A DNA stretch of 64,000 bases from Vandiemenella viatica (taxonomy: Eukaryota > Arthropoda > Insecta > Orthoptera > Morabidae), in the NCBI GenBank assembly GCA_031002005.1, contig CM061920.1:105025447-105089446 (forward strand). Direction: 5' to 3'. The notes under the pieces were generated by a model. That model was not told where the DNA came from and searched no databases. It worked only from the letters and a program-made list of their open reading frames with translations. A program made the position numbers and the translations under genes. Positions 47,481-58,709 of this stretch are shown here, in pieces (positions within the stretch are counted from its first letter, which is position 1; each line of letters starts with the position of its first letter).

Positions 47481-47925
47481 ACTGGAGATGCTAAACAAAG
47501 TGGATCATCAAGCGTGGCCACCGTCCCTCCACTACTTTATCTGTAAGGACTTCGTGGTTCATAAAGAATGTATCCCTTGTAGTATTTTCTGGTTTTGTTT
47601 CTCGGTCATACAAATTCCTTGTAACGGTAGTGAATTTGCGTCATTGTCTGTTAATGTGAACTCGTTTATCCGTACAAGTATGTGGCTCAGCATGTTGTCT
47701 GCATGGCTTCTTGTGGTCTGCTCGCCCAGCCCTTCATCCTCCTCTTTTGTCGTCATCTTAGTCGGAATACATTGCCGAGCTTGTGAGGGAGCAGAGTCTC
47801 GTCTTTCGCACTTGTCCTCACGCAGCGTGGTCTTCCAGCGTGAGACACCAGCCGCAGGATAAGAGTGTCTAGTCAGTGGGACTTCTTACTCGTCGCCTTC
47901 GTCGTTCTTCGGCCTTCTTACTTCC

Positions 47926-48847
47926 CTATTCTGCATCGTGTCTCCTTGTTGTAGCAGCTGTGGAAGGAAACATTTCTATGTTGTAGTCTCCTTTTATCTT
48001 GTGAGTTGTCATAGCTCCTTCCACTTCATCATTCAGAAATTCCACCAGCTGCTTGATGTTACTTTCAGGAACCCCTTGTCTTCTGGAGTAGGTGATCCAG
48101 CGTCGGACGATGTCCTCAGGGAAGGCCCGTAAAATTTTTGGAGCAAACATTCTCCCGTAGTCATCAACCTTTTCCCCCAAGGTCCGCAATGCTTGAACCC
48201 TTCGATTACATTCAATACATGTCATATTAAATGATTCAGGAGATGCAATTAATATAGGCTTTAGCCCTTCTAAGTAGTCAAGATGGGCTTGTAGCCGTAG
48301 GATTCGATTTTTATCCCCATAGCGTGAAATAAGAATCCTTTTTGTTTCCTCGTAGGCCTCAGCGCTTACTGGAATACCGTCGACAAAGTTCTTAGGCTCA
48401 CGTTCTAAACAGCCGCGCAAGAAAACATGCATATATGGAGGATTTAAATTGTGTTCAGAACCTTGACCACGTCTCTTCGTCACCAGAGAACGGCTCCAAT
48501 AGAATGGCCGGGAGCTTGACAGTGTGAGTAATCGATGTCGCTGTCACAGGTTGGACTGGAGCGGGCGTCTCAGATACGGCTGGCGAAGCGTTCAGTGTTT
48601 CTTCAAACACGTCCACGTACTCTTCACATCGTATGACATCCTCGTAGTATTCTTCGTCAGACTAAAAATCGTGTATTTTGTCATCAAGTACTGCCAGTTC
48701 ACGTAATTCTTCTTGAAGTCTTATCAAATTGTATTCTTGGTCGTCTTCGGGAGTCTCATCATTAATAGCAGAACTGAATTTAGTTATTAAACTTCATTCT
48801 GTCGCCCGTTTGCGCCTCAAATTACGTAACTGGGCGTCTTCTGTCAT
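47926..48847 (-). pseudogene. BEL/Pao-like gag (DUF1759-type), frameshifted
   Basis: The C-terminal 185 codons (47926-48483) are open. They contain AEAYEETKRILISRYGD, AHLDYLEGLKPI, ESFNMTCIECNRRVQALRTLG and FPEDIVRRWITYSR, the pattern of the DUF1759 Gag domain of BEL/Pao elements. Upstream, in other frames, are LPAILLEPFSGDEE near 48480-48515, where DUF1759 begins, an acidic stretch (EEYYEDVIRCEEY) near 48605-48660, and a probable start at 48847 (MTEDAQLRNLRRKRA). At least one stop (near 48795) and a frameshift near 48480 break it. The protein would have built the particle core. Confidence 0.85.
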
Positions 48848-49207
48848 TGCAAACAACTCTTTAATTCATAGACGTCATAAAAATTCAGCAGATAGTCACA
48901 GGCCGTAAGATATCGCAGGCGTCGTATTATTTACCAGTTTAATGCAAATTGTCGTTGTAATATCGCAGGTTACGCGTGTTTTAAAATGAAACAAATTCAA
49001 GTATGCACTGCAGTTAAATTACTGAATGTCCGTATTATATAGTAAACTTGCTATAGCATCTATAACTTACGCGTCGTAGGTTACCGGACTGAAGCTGTCG
49101 TATAATTTACTTCCTCTCAAAATATTTCTTCGTAGCGAAGAAACCGTATGGAAGTCGTGCTTCGTATAACAATAAGCTTCTTACTCGTGATTTTGGCACC
49201 ATACAAG

Positions 49208-49355
49208 GTAGCGTATTAAATCATATAAACAACCGTGCTTTCACTCTTTATTAATCTCTCTTACTAACAACTTCTAGAAACAGAGTCCACAGATAATACA
49301 TAACTGCTCTAAATTTGGTCCACCGATGATACGCAAGTACTCTTAATCTCCAACA
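49208..49355 (-). repeat. 5' LTR of BEL/Pao-like element
   Basis: Begins (minus strand) TGTTGGAGATTAAGAGTAC and ends near TTTAATACGCTAC. The same end, then CA, is found at the left edge of the element (46502). The length of about 148 bases is short for an LTR, so it may itself be shortened. Confidence 0.7.
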
Positions 49356-49360
49356 CGGTT

Positions 49361-49759
49361 CTTGTGCCAAATTATGTTTGGAGCGTTGACGGTCAGATAA
49401 TTTATAAAATTTCGTATTTAACAATTTAATACTGTAAGGTCCTCTTCACACTGCGAATTTCTCAGGCGACGCGACGGAGACTCGACTACCTTGACAGTAT
49501 CCAGTAAATCACTTTCAATGTTGTGTAATGGGGAGGCTCAAACGGTGCGACTCCCAAGAGACGCGTATCCTACCAGTCTCACGCGACCTGCAGGGCAGTC
49601 GGCCGCCAGTCGCTTCTCGTAAGCGTCTTGTGATACATGGCCATGGCGGATGAACACTCGTTCATGTTAAGTTTGTGGGTGAATTTGAGAAAAGAGTTCG
49701 TGTAATTAGTATCCGGCAATTTTCTTTATCATTTAAAACTATTTCAAGCGGGTTTTGAT
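49361..49759. other. No feature identified
   Basis: Mixed-composition DNA. A GC-richer stretch (49450-49640) contains GGCGACGCGACGGAGAC. A short frame from ATGGCGGATGAACACTCG near 49645 might be an old transposon exon. Not assignable. Confidence 0.3.
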
Positions 49760-50355
49760 TAATATTTTATTTAATTTAATTGCAATGGAGCACACGCTCC
49801 GGTGGCAATTTCCCTACACACCTATCTTTACCCATTCCTGCTGTCACCTACATTTGCCATCTACAAATTTTAACTTTAAATTCTTTTAACGTTTTTGGTA
49901 AATTATTCATCATTCCCCTTGGTAACTTATTCCAATCCAAGACACCCTTACCTAAAAAAAAAGAGATTCTGTGCCTGAAATCGAGTGCCAGCTTGTGGTT
50001 ATTGTCATCTTTTCCCTTCCATGAACTACTTTTCATATGTACACCACTATCTTTCTACGTCTCATCGCCACTATACATCTTGTACTGTACAATCCCATGA
50101 CCCTCTTCACCCTCCTCCCGTCTTGCAATGAATCCCATTCCAGCTCTTTTATCATATCAGTTACTGATTGCATTCTGCGATAGTTTCCAGAAACAAATCT
50201 AGTAGTCCTTTTTTTCACCCTCCCCAACTCCTGTATTTGATACTCAAAATGTGGGTCCCATACTACACTACCATATTCAAGCAATGGTCTGACCAATGTT
50301 TTGTAACTCAATTCCTTTATTTCTCTCGCACATCCCCTCATCACTCTTTGGCTTA
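49760..50355 (-). pseudogene. LINE ORF2 C-terminal fragment plus 3' end (second copy)
   Basis: On the minus strand, 50344-50033 is open and reads through LVRPLLEYGSVVWDPH, RVKKRTTRFVSGNYRRM and LEWDSLQDGRRVKRV. The block continues at 50036-49848 with HKLALDFRHR and GVLDWNKLPRGMMN. These are the post-polymerase segments of a CR1/Jockey-type reverse transcriptase. It is 5'-truncated and frameshifted near 50035. The 3' end matches the fragment at 14720-15245, including a hairpin-forming GGAGCGTGTGCTCC and an AATTAAATTA tail. Confidence 0.87.
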
Positions 50356-51380
50356 ATAGACTATTGTGTAAGATTGTGACAATGTTAGTTTATTATTTGT
50401 ACATACTGTAGGGGGTAGCCCAACGTTATTCAGTTCAAAGTATGGAGGAAACTTCCAGCCTTCATTGTTTGGTTATTTTAAATAGTTAAAAAGCAATATT
50501 AATCAACAGCAAGCAAGTTCGTAGTAATCAGTCAGGTGTAAATGTGAATGAATTTACTAACAGCTTAGCAAAAATAGAAGTTATTTTTTGTGATCATTTG
50601 TACAGTTGCAACGTGTCATTTGATAAAGAAATCCAGGTAGTTATAATTATGTATTGTGACGGAATGCTTTCTTCCGTAGTAAGTATCGACACTTGTTGGG
50701 AATGTGTGGTTTAACAACAAGAATAATTTAATTAATTAATACCACGTTAAAAACCTTGTACGATTTTTGTTGTTTTTTTTTTTTTTTTTTTTTTTTACTT
50801 TTTATTATTTCTTACCATTAGTATTAACTTAAAGATTTGATAAGTGATCGATATCTTTTTTTAAATGTATTTACCCATATACGTATTCGGATTTTTCTTT
50901 TTCTGTAATAGTTGTAGTAAGAATGGACGACAGTAACATCATCATCACTAGATAAAAAAAACTCTGTTAGAAGCCACAACAAGGATGTTTATTAGAACGT
51001 TGCGGCTAGATGCAAACTGAAGAAGAAGTATTCACAGTGTGTGGTACTAGGTCGCCTGCGGCTATCGTACTCGCAGGCAACTCAAATTGATGATACTCAA
51101 GTCTCAGTCCCGTCGCTTTAGAACTGCGTGGTGTGAAGAGGGCCTTGAATTTTTCGCGTATATGACCTTACTTTACAGTTAAAGTTCCCTTTAATAAAAT
51201 TTCAGGCCTTAGGCAATTACTAGTCGAAGTTATTATGGTTTGCTGTTTAGATGGTAGTTCGTTCGTTTTTCTACGTATTTTTCTGAAGAAATTTGTCACA
51301 TTGGACCACTACTCTTTTTGGTCTTGATTCTGAGGAACAGAGTGACAATTATGATCTCTTGATGCGATAACATTTTGTTC
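50356..51380. other. AT-rich DNA, nothing recognised
   Basis: Contains a T run of about 27 bases (about 50770-50796). No genes seen. Confidence 0.5.
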
Positions 51381-51586
51381 TTACGGCTACTTTAGGCCAT
51401 ATAGCCAGCTATAGTGTGATTGCGATGCATCAAGTGTTTCAGTTCCTACACCATATTGTTTTCACTAAATACAGGCAGCACTAGGGCACAACACCTAACA
51501 CAATACCCAAAACGTAAACAACGATTCCCTAGGCCGTATTCGAACCAGCGACCTTCCTTACGCGAAGCTAATACTCTAGCCCCTAA
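51381..51586 (-). repeat. tRNA-derived SINE, family C, left part (split)
   Basis: Diverged copy of the SINE at 46743-47000: tail GGCTACTTTAGGCCATATAGCC, body, B box in reverse (CGTATTCGAACCAGCG) and head up to CTCTAGCCCCTA. The remaining head, CCTACGCTACCGACG, is found more than 10 kb away at 61955-61975, because a DNA transposon inserted here. Confidence 0.85.
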
Positions 51587-52458
51587 GCTGGCCGTCCAGT
51601 GGACGCGTATTCTCGCCTATTTTCGCTCGAACTTTGTTGGCGCGAAGACACCCCGTCCACTGAAAGCAGATTCGCGCGATTCTGTCGCCAGTTCTCTGTT
51701 GTTGTTTGTGCCAGAAAGAATAGTAGCAATGCCTTTCTCTCAGTTGTTGGAATAATACGCATTGGAATCAACGATTATAGCAAGAAGATGAACTGCAAAA
51801 AGGAGAGAGAAATAGATGAGAAATATTTTTGCCAAAAGAAAGGAGTTTTCCATTTGGTTGAGATAGGGCCATTGTTTTGAGACTTTTCCTGATTTTTCTT
51901 CAAATATTTTCTTCTCTTCTAAAGGTATCCCTGAACCCTTTCATTTTAATATTAAAATATACTTATAAACTTAAAAATAATTTCATCTGAAGAGAAAAAT
52001 AATTATTAGAAAATGGGACACAAAGAAAGTAATTTGATGTGGCGCGTGCGTCTCAAACAAATGTCTCAAAGCTAAACTAGATGAATTGAACTACGCCGCA
52101 AATAATCGTTATAAACTGACGATGGTTTGTTTCGTAATATTATGCATAATGTTGAGTAATTTTGTAATTTTATTAGAAACGATAACAAATACTATACGTT
52201 CTGTTACTAATTGCAATCCGCGTAATTAATTGAATTTTTGCTTAAGTGAAAAACAAAAAGATTGATTGCAATTCCTTCAACATTGTGTTTTAATGGATGT
52301 AAGTGGTTTGAATGAACTGAATGACTGGGGTGCGGCAGCATAACTTCCTTTTTTAAAATGCGTGCCATTCACTCGGTTGATATCGTAGCGCAGCGCTGGT
52401 GGTCTCGTTCGAGAGACGTGATTATAAGGTTTTGTCCCGACACAGTTCAGTCGCCATC

Positions 52459-53436
52459 ATGCGTTGGAACAGTGAGGAGCGTGCGTTGGCCGTTGAGGCC
52501 TACTTTTCGAGCGGATGTTCTGTGATCGCAACCCAGCGCGCTTTTCGTAATCGCTTTAATTTAACCCCGTTGTCCCCTGCCCCGGACCGGAAATCAATTG
52601 TTACGTGGGTCACTACGTTCAGACAAACTGCAAGTGCGACAAGACGAACTGGAGGCCCTGGGCCCATCAGATCACCTGAGAACATTGAGGCAGTGAGAGC
52701 TTAAATGTTGCTGATCACCATGGCGTTCTGCGCGCAAACATGCGTCTGCCCTTGGAATTTCGATCGTTCTTTGAGGAGAATTCTTCATGATAATCTTCAT
52801 TTCCATCCATACAAGATGGCGATTGTGCAGAAACTTTCTGAACGTGACTTCAATTGTCGGAGGAACGCGTGTGAGGTTCTTCTGGAAGACGTTCCTGAGG
52901 ACGCTATTGTTTTTTGGGTGATGAAGCCCATTTTTTTGTGTGAATCCGTCAACAAACGAAACATGCGCTACTGGGCTGACACCAATTCTCGACAATTGCG
53001 TCAAAGGCCTTTGCATTCACCTAAAGTCACAATGTGGTGTGAAATTTCCTCAGGTGGAATTATTGGTCCCTGGTTCTTTGAGGAAAATGAAGTCACAGTG
53101 ACAGTGAATTCTGACCGGTATGTAAACATGTTACAGGATTTTTTTTTTCCCACGGCTAGATGAGTTGGACTTAGGGGACACTTGGTTCCAACAAGACGGT
53201 GCAACGGCACACTCTTCAAGAGCATCGATGGCTGTTTTGATGGAACACTTCCCAGAGCGCCTCATCTCAATTACGGGCGATTTGGAGTGGCCGGCCCGCT
53301 CTCTCGATTTGACCCCTTGTGATTTTTTTTTTCTATGGGGTTTTTTGAAATCCCGTGTTTAGTGAACCGTCCAACGATCCTACAAGATTTGAAGACCAGC
53401 ATCCAGGAAGAAATTGCCAACATAACGCCTGCTATG
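52459..53436 (+). pseudogene. Tc1/mariner-type transposase, N-terminal and central part
   Basis: Starts ATGCGTTGGAACAGTGAGG. The first 82 codons form a helix-turn-helix region (EERALAVEAYF, GCSVIATQRAFRNRF, RKSIVTWVTTFRQT) that stops after ENIEAVRA at 52704. Beyond a deletion/frameshift are LHFHPYKMAIVQKLSERDF near 52795-52850 and the first catalytic Asp region, legible only after a frameshift near 52910. GIIGPWFFEENEVTVTVNSDRY follows near 53060-53120. After another shift near 53150 come WFQQDGATAHSS and SLDLTPCDFFF-LWGFLKSR. 41 residues separate the second and third candidate Asp residues. The frame is cut at 53436 by the LTR element and resumes at 61080. Confidence 0.88.
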
Positions 53437-54828
53437 TGTGGTGTGACAGCGTCACCCACAATGAATATAATCAAATCATTATTAATTATATTCATATTTC
53501 TTTTTTTTCTTTTTATTATATTAAAGTTTATTAATTATTTAATCTTGGAACGTGTAAATAAATTATAAATAATGAGGTTTGTCTGAGTAGGTTAAATGTA
53601 TGTTTAAACCAGGGCGGCCGAAGGTATAGTTTATTATAAATTAATTTTTCTGTAAACGCATGGCTCAGAACGCTTAAATATTGAAGGCTAGAGACTGCCA
53701 TTTCGGCCGTTGAGGGTGGAACAATGGAGCAGGCGAGGCGACTCGGTGGCGCCGGGCCAGCCCGGCTTGAGTCCCGTTCGAAATCGGACAACGACCTACC
53801 CCACCTTGCCGCTACCCCGAAGGCCAAGTAGGAAACGCGCGAAGGAGTCAGCGAATGTGACGCGTGATATTAAACACGTGACGACGGAAATGTGTAGCTA
53901 GCCAATCCCGAACATTTATTGGGGGCTACAATACTAATTCCATGGAGTTCTTTTACATGTGGAGTGCAACTGGCCGAGGAAGAGGAAGGAGCCATCTTAG
54001 ACATCACTTGGGTCCAAGACGAGCTGGTGAACAGACGTGTCAGCCGGCACGCTCTCTGATGATCATTGTGGTTGATCATTTCTTGCTTTGGGAAAGCGAG
54101 ATGTTGAGTGGCATGCTTGCCATTATTTGGAAGCTATGCTAATAACGCGGTCGTAGCCGCTTATTTAGCTTTCATTGCTGCAGTGGCATTGTGTTTGTCG
54201 CTCACCATCACGGCGATGATTCTATGGTAATGTACCAGAAACGACGGTCACTATTCAGTGGATTTTAACAGACTTATGAGCCCTTAAGCGACGCCTGGGT
54301 TAAGACTCTGCTCCCGTCACTTAAATTCTGAGCTAGCTGAATTTATATTTGGATTCAATTTTTTTTTTAAGCATCTTGCTGTTTGTTAATTCAATTTTGA
54401 TGCTTTTCATTCACTTTATACGGCGCCCCCTGGGATTTTCCTTTGTACAGTAAAATGTTAGCTTCAATTTGATGGCCTGTGTTGCCATGTTATTTCAATG
54501 TTAACTTTGCTGTTTTTATTACTTGTTTGAGATATTTCATTCAGTTTTGTTTGCTTACTCCGGCGAATTGTAAACGTCGGGTATTGCTTGTTTTTGCTAA
54601 TCTAATTGTGTTTAACGTAACGTTAATTACTACCCGACCTTGTATGGCCATAAGACTCAATAAATGAGGTTTTATTTTGTGTCTGAAATTCATGGTTCTA
54701 GTTAGTAACCTATTAGATCCCCTTTAACATCATTATTAAATGTTTTTTTCATTTTTCAGGAATTATATTATACTTTAATAATTCCCCCCTCCCTTTTTTC
54801 TGAGCACCCAAAATTGTGTTTTAATACA
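53437..54828 (+). repeat. 5' LTR
   Basis: Begins TGTGGTGTGACAGCGTC, ends GTTTTAATACA (TG...CA). AATAAATGAGGTTTTATTTT near 54658 is a good polyadenylation region. Near-identical to 59678-61075. Confidence 0.95.
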
Positions 54829-54925
54829 ATTGGCACCCAACGTTTCGGGCTTTTGTGGATCCCCTTTTAGGCCATTTAGCCAGCCCCTAATTGTATCTTA
54901 ATACAATTGGCGCTGCCAACCTGGG
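54829..54925 (+). promoter_or_regulatory. Primer-binding region with duplicated LTR end
   Basis: TGGCACCCAACG starts two bases after the LTR, the usual place for a tRNA primer site. About 77 bases on, the LTR-end motif recurs (54889-54904, AATTGTATCTTAATACA) with a second site-like TGGCGCTGCCAACC at 54908. I cannot say which tRNA primes. Confidence 0.6.
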
Positions 54926-55505
54926 GCTCCAACAAATTAATTTCCCAAGTCGAAATTATTTTGAGAATTTTACAAGTCTTAAAAAAATCCATGGATGTGA
55001 CCTGTGTTGATTCATTTTATTATTTTAGAATAAGTTTTGTGTTGAATTTTTGTTTGCCATGCTTGATTTAAATCTAAATGTGTGATTTATTTCAATCAGT
55101 TGTTCAAGTATATTTTCGTTCACTTGCATCAAGCATGGTTAGTTTAAAATTAAAGATAGAGTCAGTGCTTTTGAAATTTTAATGCATGGTAAAAGTTAAG
55201 ATTTTTCTTTATGCTGATTTTGCTCATGTGTTGAGGTATTTGTGTCGCATGAAACATCGTTGTTTTTCCTTGTTGTTTAATTTTGGATGGGTTTTATTTC
55301 ATGTTGAAGGGATTTATGCGCGAAATTTGTTTAATGCTGTACTTTTCGAGTTAAATCGTGCCGGTTTTTTTGTTTGTTGTCGATTGTTCAAATTGTTCGG
55401 AGTTGAAATTTTGTATCTTACGATCAAATCTATGAAGTTGAGGTCGCGCACCATTAATAGGGCAGATCAACTATTGTTCATAACATTTCCGAGCAAACTA
55501 ACGCG

Positions 55506-57250
55506 ATGGATCAAGCACCGGAAGTACGCGAAATGCCGTTGGCGGACGAAGAGTGTAATGATACTCCTAGTACGCGTAGCATCCATTCAAATGCATCATT
55601 AGATGGGGAACAGTTAGGAATTTTTCCAACCCCAGACAATGAAACCGTTCAAAATCCACCCATGCGGGCAGAAGTTGAAACACGTGCGTCGCAAAGCGCG
55701 GCAGAATTGCCACAGCCCGCGTTACAATTTCAAAGCATACTTGACGCGATGGCGGACATGAACAAGAAATTAGCTTCGGAATTGAGTAAACAAATAAGTC
55801 AAAATTCTGGTTCATTGAGGCAGGAATTGACTAAACAAATAGCTTCACAACAGGAGGACATAAACAAGCGTTTAGATGCACAAAGTCAAAATTCTGTTCA
55901 TTGAGGGAGGACATAAATAAGCGTTAATGCGCAAATCAAATTTGAATCGCAAAGTGCTTTATTGAAGGGCATGGACGGAAATTGTCCGTTTTTCGCGAGG
56001 AAATGACCCGTGAAATGAGTGCATTCAAATCGGAGATGCGAGCGAATGTTTCAGTGTTGGAGAGACGCACAGATACGATTCAGGCAACATGCACTGCATT
56101 GCAGGAATCAAGCGCGGAAATCTCGAAGCGTTTGGACGCGACCGAAAAATCTGTCGAGCACGTGCGGCAAGAAAGCCACCAGAGTCTCGGTCAGATCTCG
56201 GAATTTGTCCACGAGATTAAGGATAATACTGAACGAAGCTTGCAGGCTGTAAATGCAAAGGTGTCGGAGGTTGCAAGTTCGGTTGAACAAGTACAAACGG
56301 CACAACAGGATTTGCAAGCGTCACAGCAAACACTCGTGCAGAACACTAACTCAAAGCTGGCGCAGTTGGAATCCAAATGAAGGAAGTGGGTAATTCCAAC
56401 GCTAGCGGGAGTATTGTTCACGCGAATTACGCACAGTACGCAGCAGCTAATATCGAGCTTAAGTTGCCACGTTTTGGGTCTCGCAAAGACGTAAATCCTA
56501 GGATTTATCTTACCGAAATGGAGCGGTATTTTGAAATCAAAGGAGTGCCTGATTCCATGAAGCTTGTGTTAGTCGAGGAATCATTTTCAGAAACAGACAG
56601 ACTCTGGCTGAAAATTGCGTCCGAAACTAACTTATCTTACGCCGAGTTCAGAGTCCTGTTTCTTGAGACCTTCTGGTCGAAAAAGATCCAGAACCAGGCG
56701 AGGATAAAGCTGTACCAAGGAAGGTACATTCCCAAGTGGCATTATTCATGGAAAGCTACGTGAAAACTTTGCTGGTGCAGTGTAGGCAATTCGACGACAA
56801 AATGACGGACGGAGAAGTTCATAGAGATGGTGATCGCGCACTTTGGTCGCACAAGTGCAGTCACTCATTAACACCCGTGGTCATTCGTACGATACCAGAA
56901 GTTGCTAGAAACCGTCGGCAACCTTGACAGAATCGGGAAAATGGCCGATAATCTGGCGAGACAAGACGCGGAACGAAACCATGGCGAAGCGCAAAGCGAG
57001 TCTAAAGCGACCGCATGGCGGCAATAAAGCTTCCTGTTCTGATGGACAGAATGGGAAATCTTCCAATCAAAATTCCGGCAATCGCAATGGAGGGAAGAAA
57101 TGGAAAACGGAGATGCGCAGGTGGAAGGATGATAAAAATCATCAGCGGTCGGGAAACAACCGATCCGCGTACCCGCAAGAATTTCCAGTGAACGCGATCT
57201 CGATTGAAAACGCGGAGCCGGAGATGTGTGCAAAGGCGACGGAGGAAAAA
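55506..57250 (+). pseudogene. gag of gypsy-like element, multiply frameshifted
   Basis: Starts around 55506. The first part (to about 56380, in two frames broken near 55905) is Gln/Ser/Glu-rich with heptad patterns of coiled coil (for example KLASELSKQISQNSG and SVLERRTDTIQATC). The capsid-like part is 56377-56763: IELKLPRFGSRKDVNPRIYL, ERYFEIKGVP, ESFSETDRLWLKIA and YAEFRVLFLETFW, the retrotransposon-Gag pattern. It then continues in other frames (LFMESYVKTLLVQCRQFDD near 56737). A basic Gly/Asn/Lys-rich tail follows, in which I see no clear zinc knuckle. At least three frame changes break it. Confidence 0.82.
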
Positions 57251-57344
57251 TGTGGGCGGCGTTAGCAACGCGTCGAACTCCCCGCCGTCACAATGAGATT
57301 TTTCGGGGGACGCTGCAAACGCCGACAGCATTTGCCTCGGCAGT

Positions 57345-57770
57345 TTGGAATATTGGCGCGGCGAAGGACCAGAAAATATCGACGAAGAAGAAGATATGGT
57401 ATCCGGCGACAGCCTCATGGCGCGCGCGAAGTGTCCCCGTGTAGATATTATTGCATATGGCATACGGGCGAATATTTTAATTGACTCGGGATCGTCTGTC
57501 TCCGTAATGTCTAAGAAATTTCTGCTACGCTTGAAAGATAAGAATCCGCGGCTAAAAGTAATTCCCACAACGCAAGTTACGGTGGTTTCCTGCAATAGGA
57601 AAGAGAGAAAAGATCGTTAGCACGCAAGCGCTAGTCCCCGTGAGAAGTCGCGAATAGCGAGTTAATGTTGCCACTACTTATAGTACCCGGTTTGACGCAA
57701 GATGTGATCGTTGGATGCGACCTCTTAGCAAAACGTCAAGTCATTTGGATTGGGGAAATAAGACGGTGAC
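57345..57770 (+). pseudogene. Retroviral-type aspartic protease, broken
   Basis: Active-site motif LIDSGSSVSVMS at about 57477-57512 in frame with 57345-57620, followed by VIPTTQVTVVSCN. After a break near 57600 the second half is legible in another frame: LLIVPGLTQDVIVGCDLLA near 57675-57730, the (I/V)(L/V)G-x-D block that closes pepsin-like retroviral proteases. It would have cleaved the Gag-Pol precursor. Confidence 0.8.
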
Positions 57771-57959
57771 AAATTTGGGTTCCGGAGGTGTTGCATTGGA
57801 AACATGAGGCCTGTGAGCAGAGCCTTGGAATAAATAGTTCCAAACCAATGCAAGACACCGCGGAATGCGAAGGCGATTTGAATCACGGAGGGAGAGCTAT
57901 ATGCGCATTAGCTGACGAGCGAGATCTCATATTAGAGGACCAACCGGTAAAGTGCGGGG

Positions 57960-58300
57960 AGACAAAAACTTGACGCCAGGGCAAAAGCAACAGCTTTGCC
58001 AGATGCTGACAAGCAATTTGCAGGCTTTTTCTTACCGCCCTGGGGAGATAAAGGATTACACGCACAGGTTTCCGAGTGACGGATACCTCGCCACTGCGGG
58101 GACGGACTTATAGTGTTGCCCCACAAGTTGCGGCAGGCGGCCCAGGTAGCAATCGCGGAAATGGAGAGGAATGGGATTATCGCGCCCCGCCCGTCAATGC
58201 ATTTAAATCCTATGACATTTGTCGTGAAGAAGGACGGATCTGTTCGTCCGTGTCTGGATGCGCGGTTGCTCAATTCGAGGATTGAGGAATACTTCAATAA
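57960..58300 (+). pseudogene. Reverse transcriptase, N-terminal fragment only
   Basis: LTPGQKQQLCQMLTSN and FSYRPGEIKDYTHRF (about 57970-58070) are the run-in to a gypsy-type RT. IAEMERNGIIAPRPS, FVVKKDGSVRPCLDARLLNS (58150-58275) are RT blocks 1-2. The catalytic DD block and everything after it are absent; the sequence jumps to the pol C-terminus near 58300. Confidence 0.82.
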
Positions 58301-58309
58301 CACCGTAAA

Positions 58310-58709
58310 TTGCGCAACAAATTTTCGTCCCGTGGATCTACAGTTCCGAACGCAAGCACCCATGCTGGCGGAGAGGATGTTGCGTTACCCAAAGGATCAA
58401 CCCGAGAAGAATCCCGAGGATGACATCAAGAAAGCACATGAATTCTTGGTAGAGAAAGCTACGAAGCGGCAACGCAAGCACGACGGGTTGCGGGACGCAA
58501 ACGTTTTAGCGTCGGGCAGCAGGTGCTACTTAGGACTATGACCCCGTCTGACGCACAGCGGAAAATTAATTTCCAAGTTCTTTCTGCTGTATTCGGGACC
58601 GTTCTCGGTAGCGCGGATTATCTCCCCAAACTGCTACGTGCTAACTGACGGCAGAACGGAGATCGGCCCGCATAATGCCTGTAATTTGCGTCCGTTTCGC
58701 ACAGAATAG
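58310..58709 (+). pseudogene. Pol C-terminal segment (end of integrase region)
   Basis: After the deletion point come MLAERMLRYPKDQ and AHEFLVEKATKRQRKHDGL and, across a frameshift near 58540, FFLLYSGPFSVARIISPNCY, with a stop at 58707-58709. A basic helical stretch followed by a Y-x-GPF block is characteristic of the tail after the integrase core. No HHCC finger or DDE core is present, so the copy cannot integrate itself. Confidence 0.75.

Larger units (their letters stand above)
46502..49355 (-). mobile_element. BEL/Pao-like LTR retrotransposon, internally deleted
   Basis: Minus-strand element of 2.85 kb bounded by the 5-bp TSD CGGTT (46497-46501 and 49356-49360). The 5' LTR is at right (about 49208-49355, starting TGTTGGAGATTAAGAG in reverse). 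Next to it is a primer-binding-site-like TGGTGCCAAAATCACGAG (about 49184-49201). gag lies at 47926-48847 and an integrase/pol C-terminal piece at about 47020-47480. The 3' LTR at left (about 46502-46550) is reduced to its two ends, sharing GTAGCGTATTAAATCATATA with the 5' LTR. Protease, RT and RNase H are missing. A SINE sits inside at 46743-47000. Confidence 0.85.

Noticed and set aside
49640..49705. Start of a MADF or transposase exon (ATGGCGGATGAACACTCG)
   Set aside because: Only about 20 codons are open and no TIRs could be paired around it, so the evidence is too thin.
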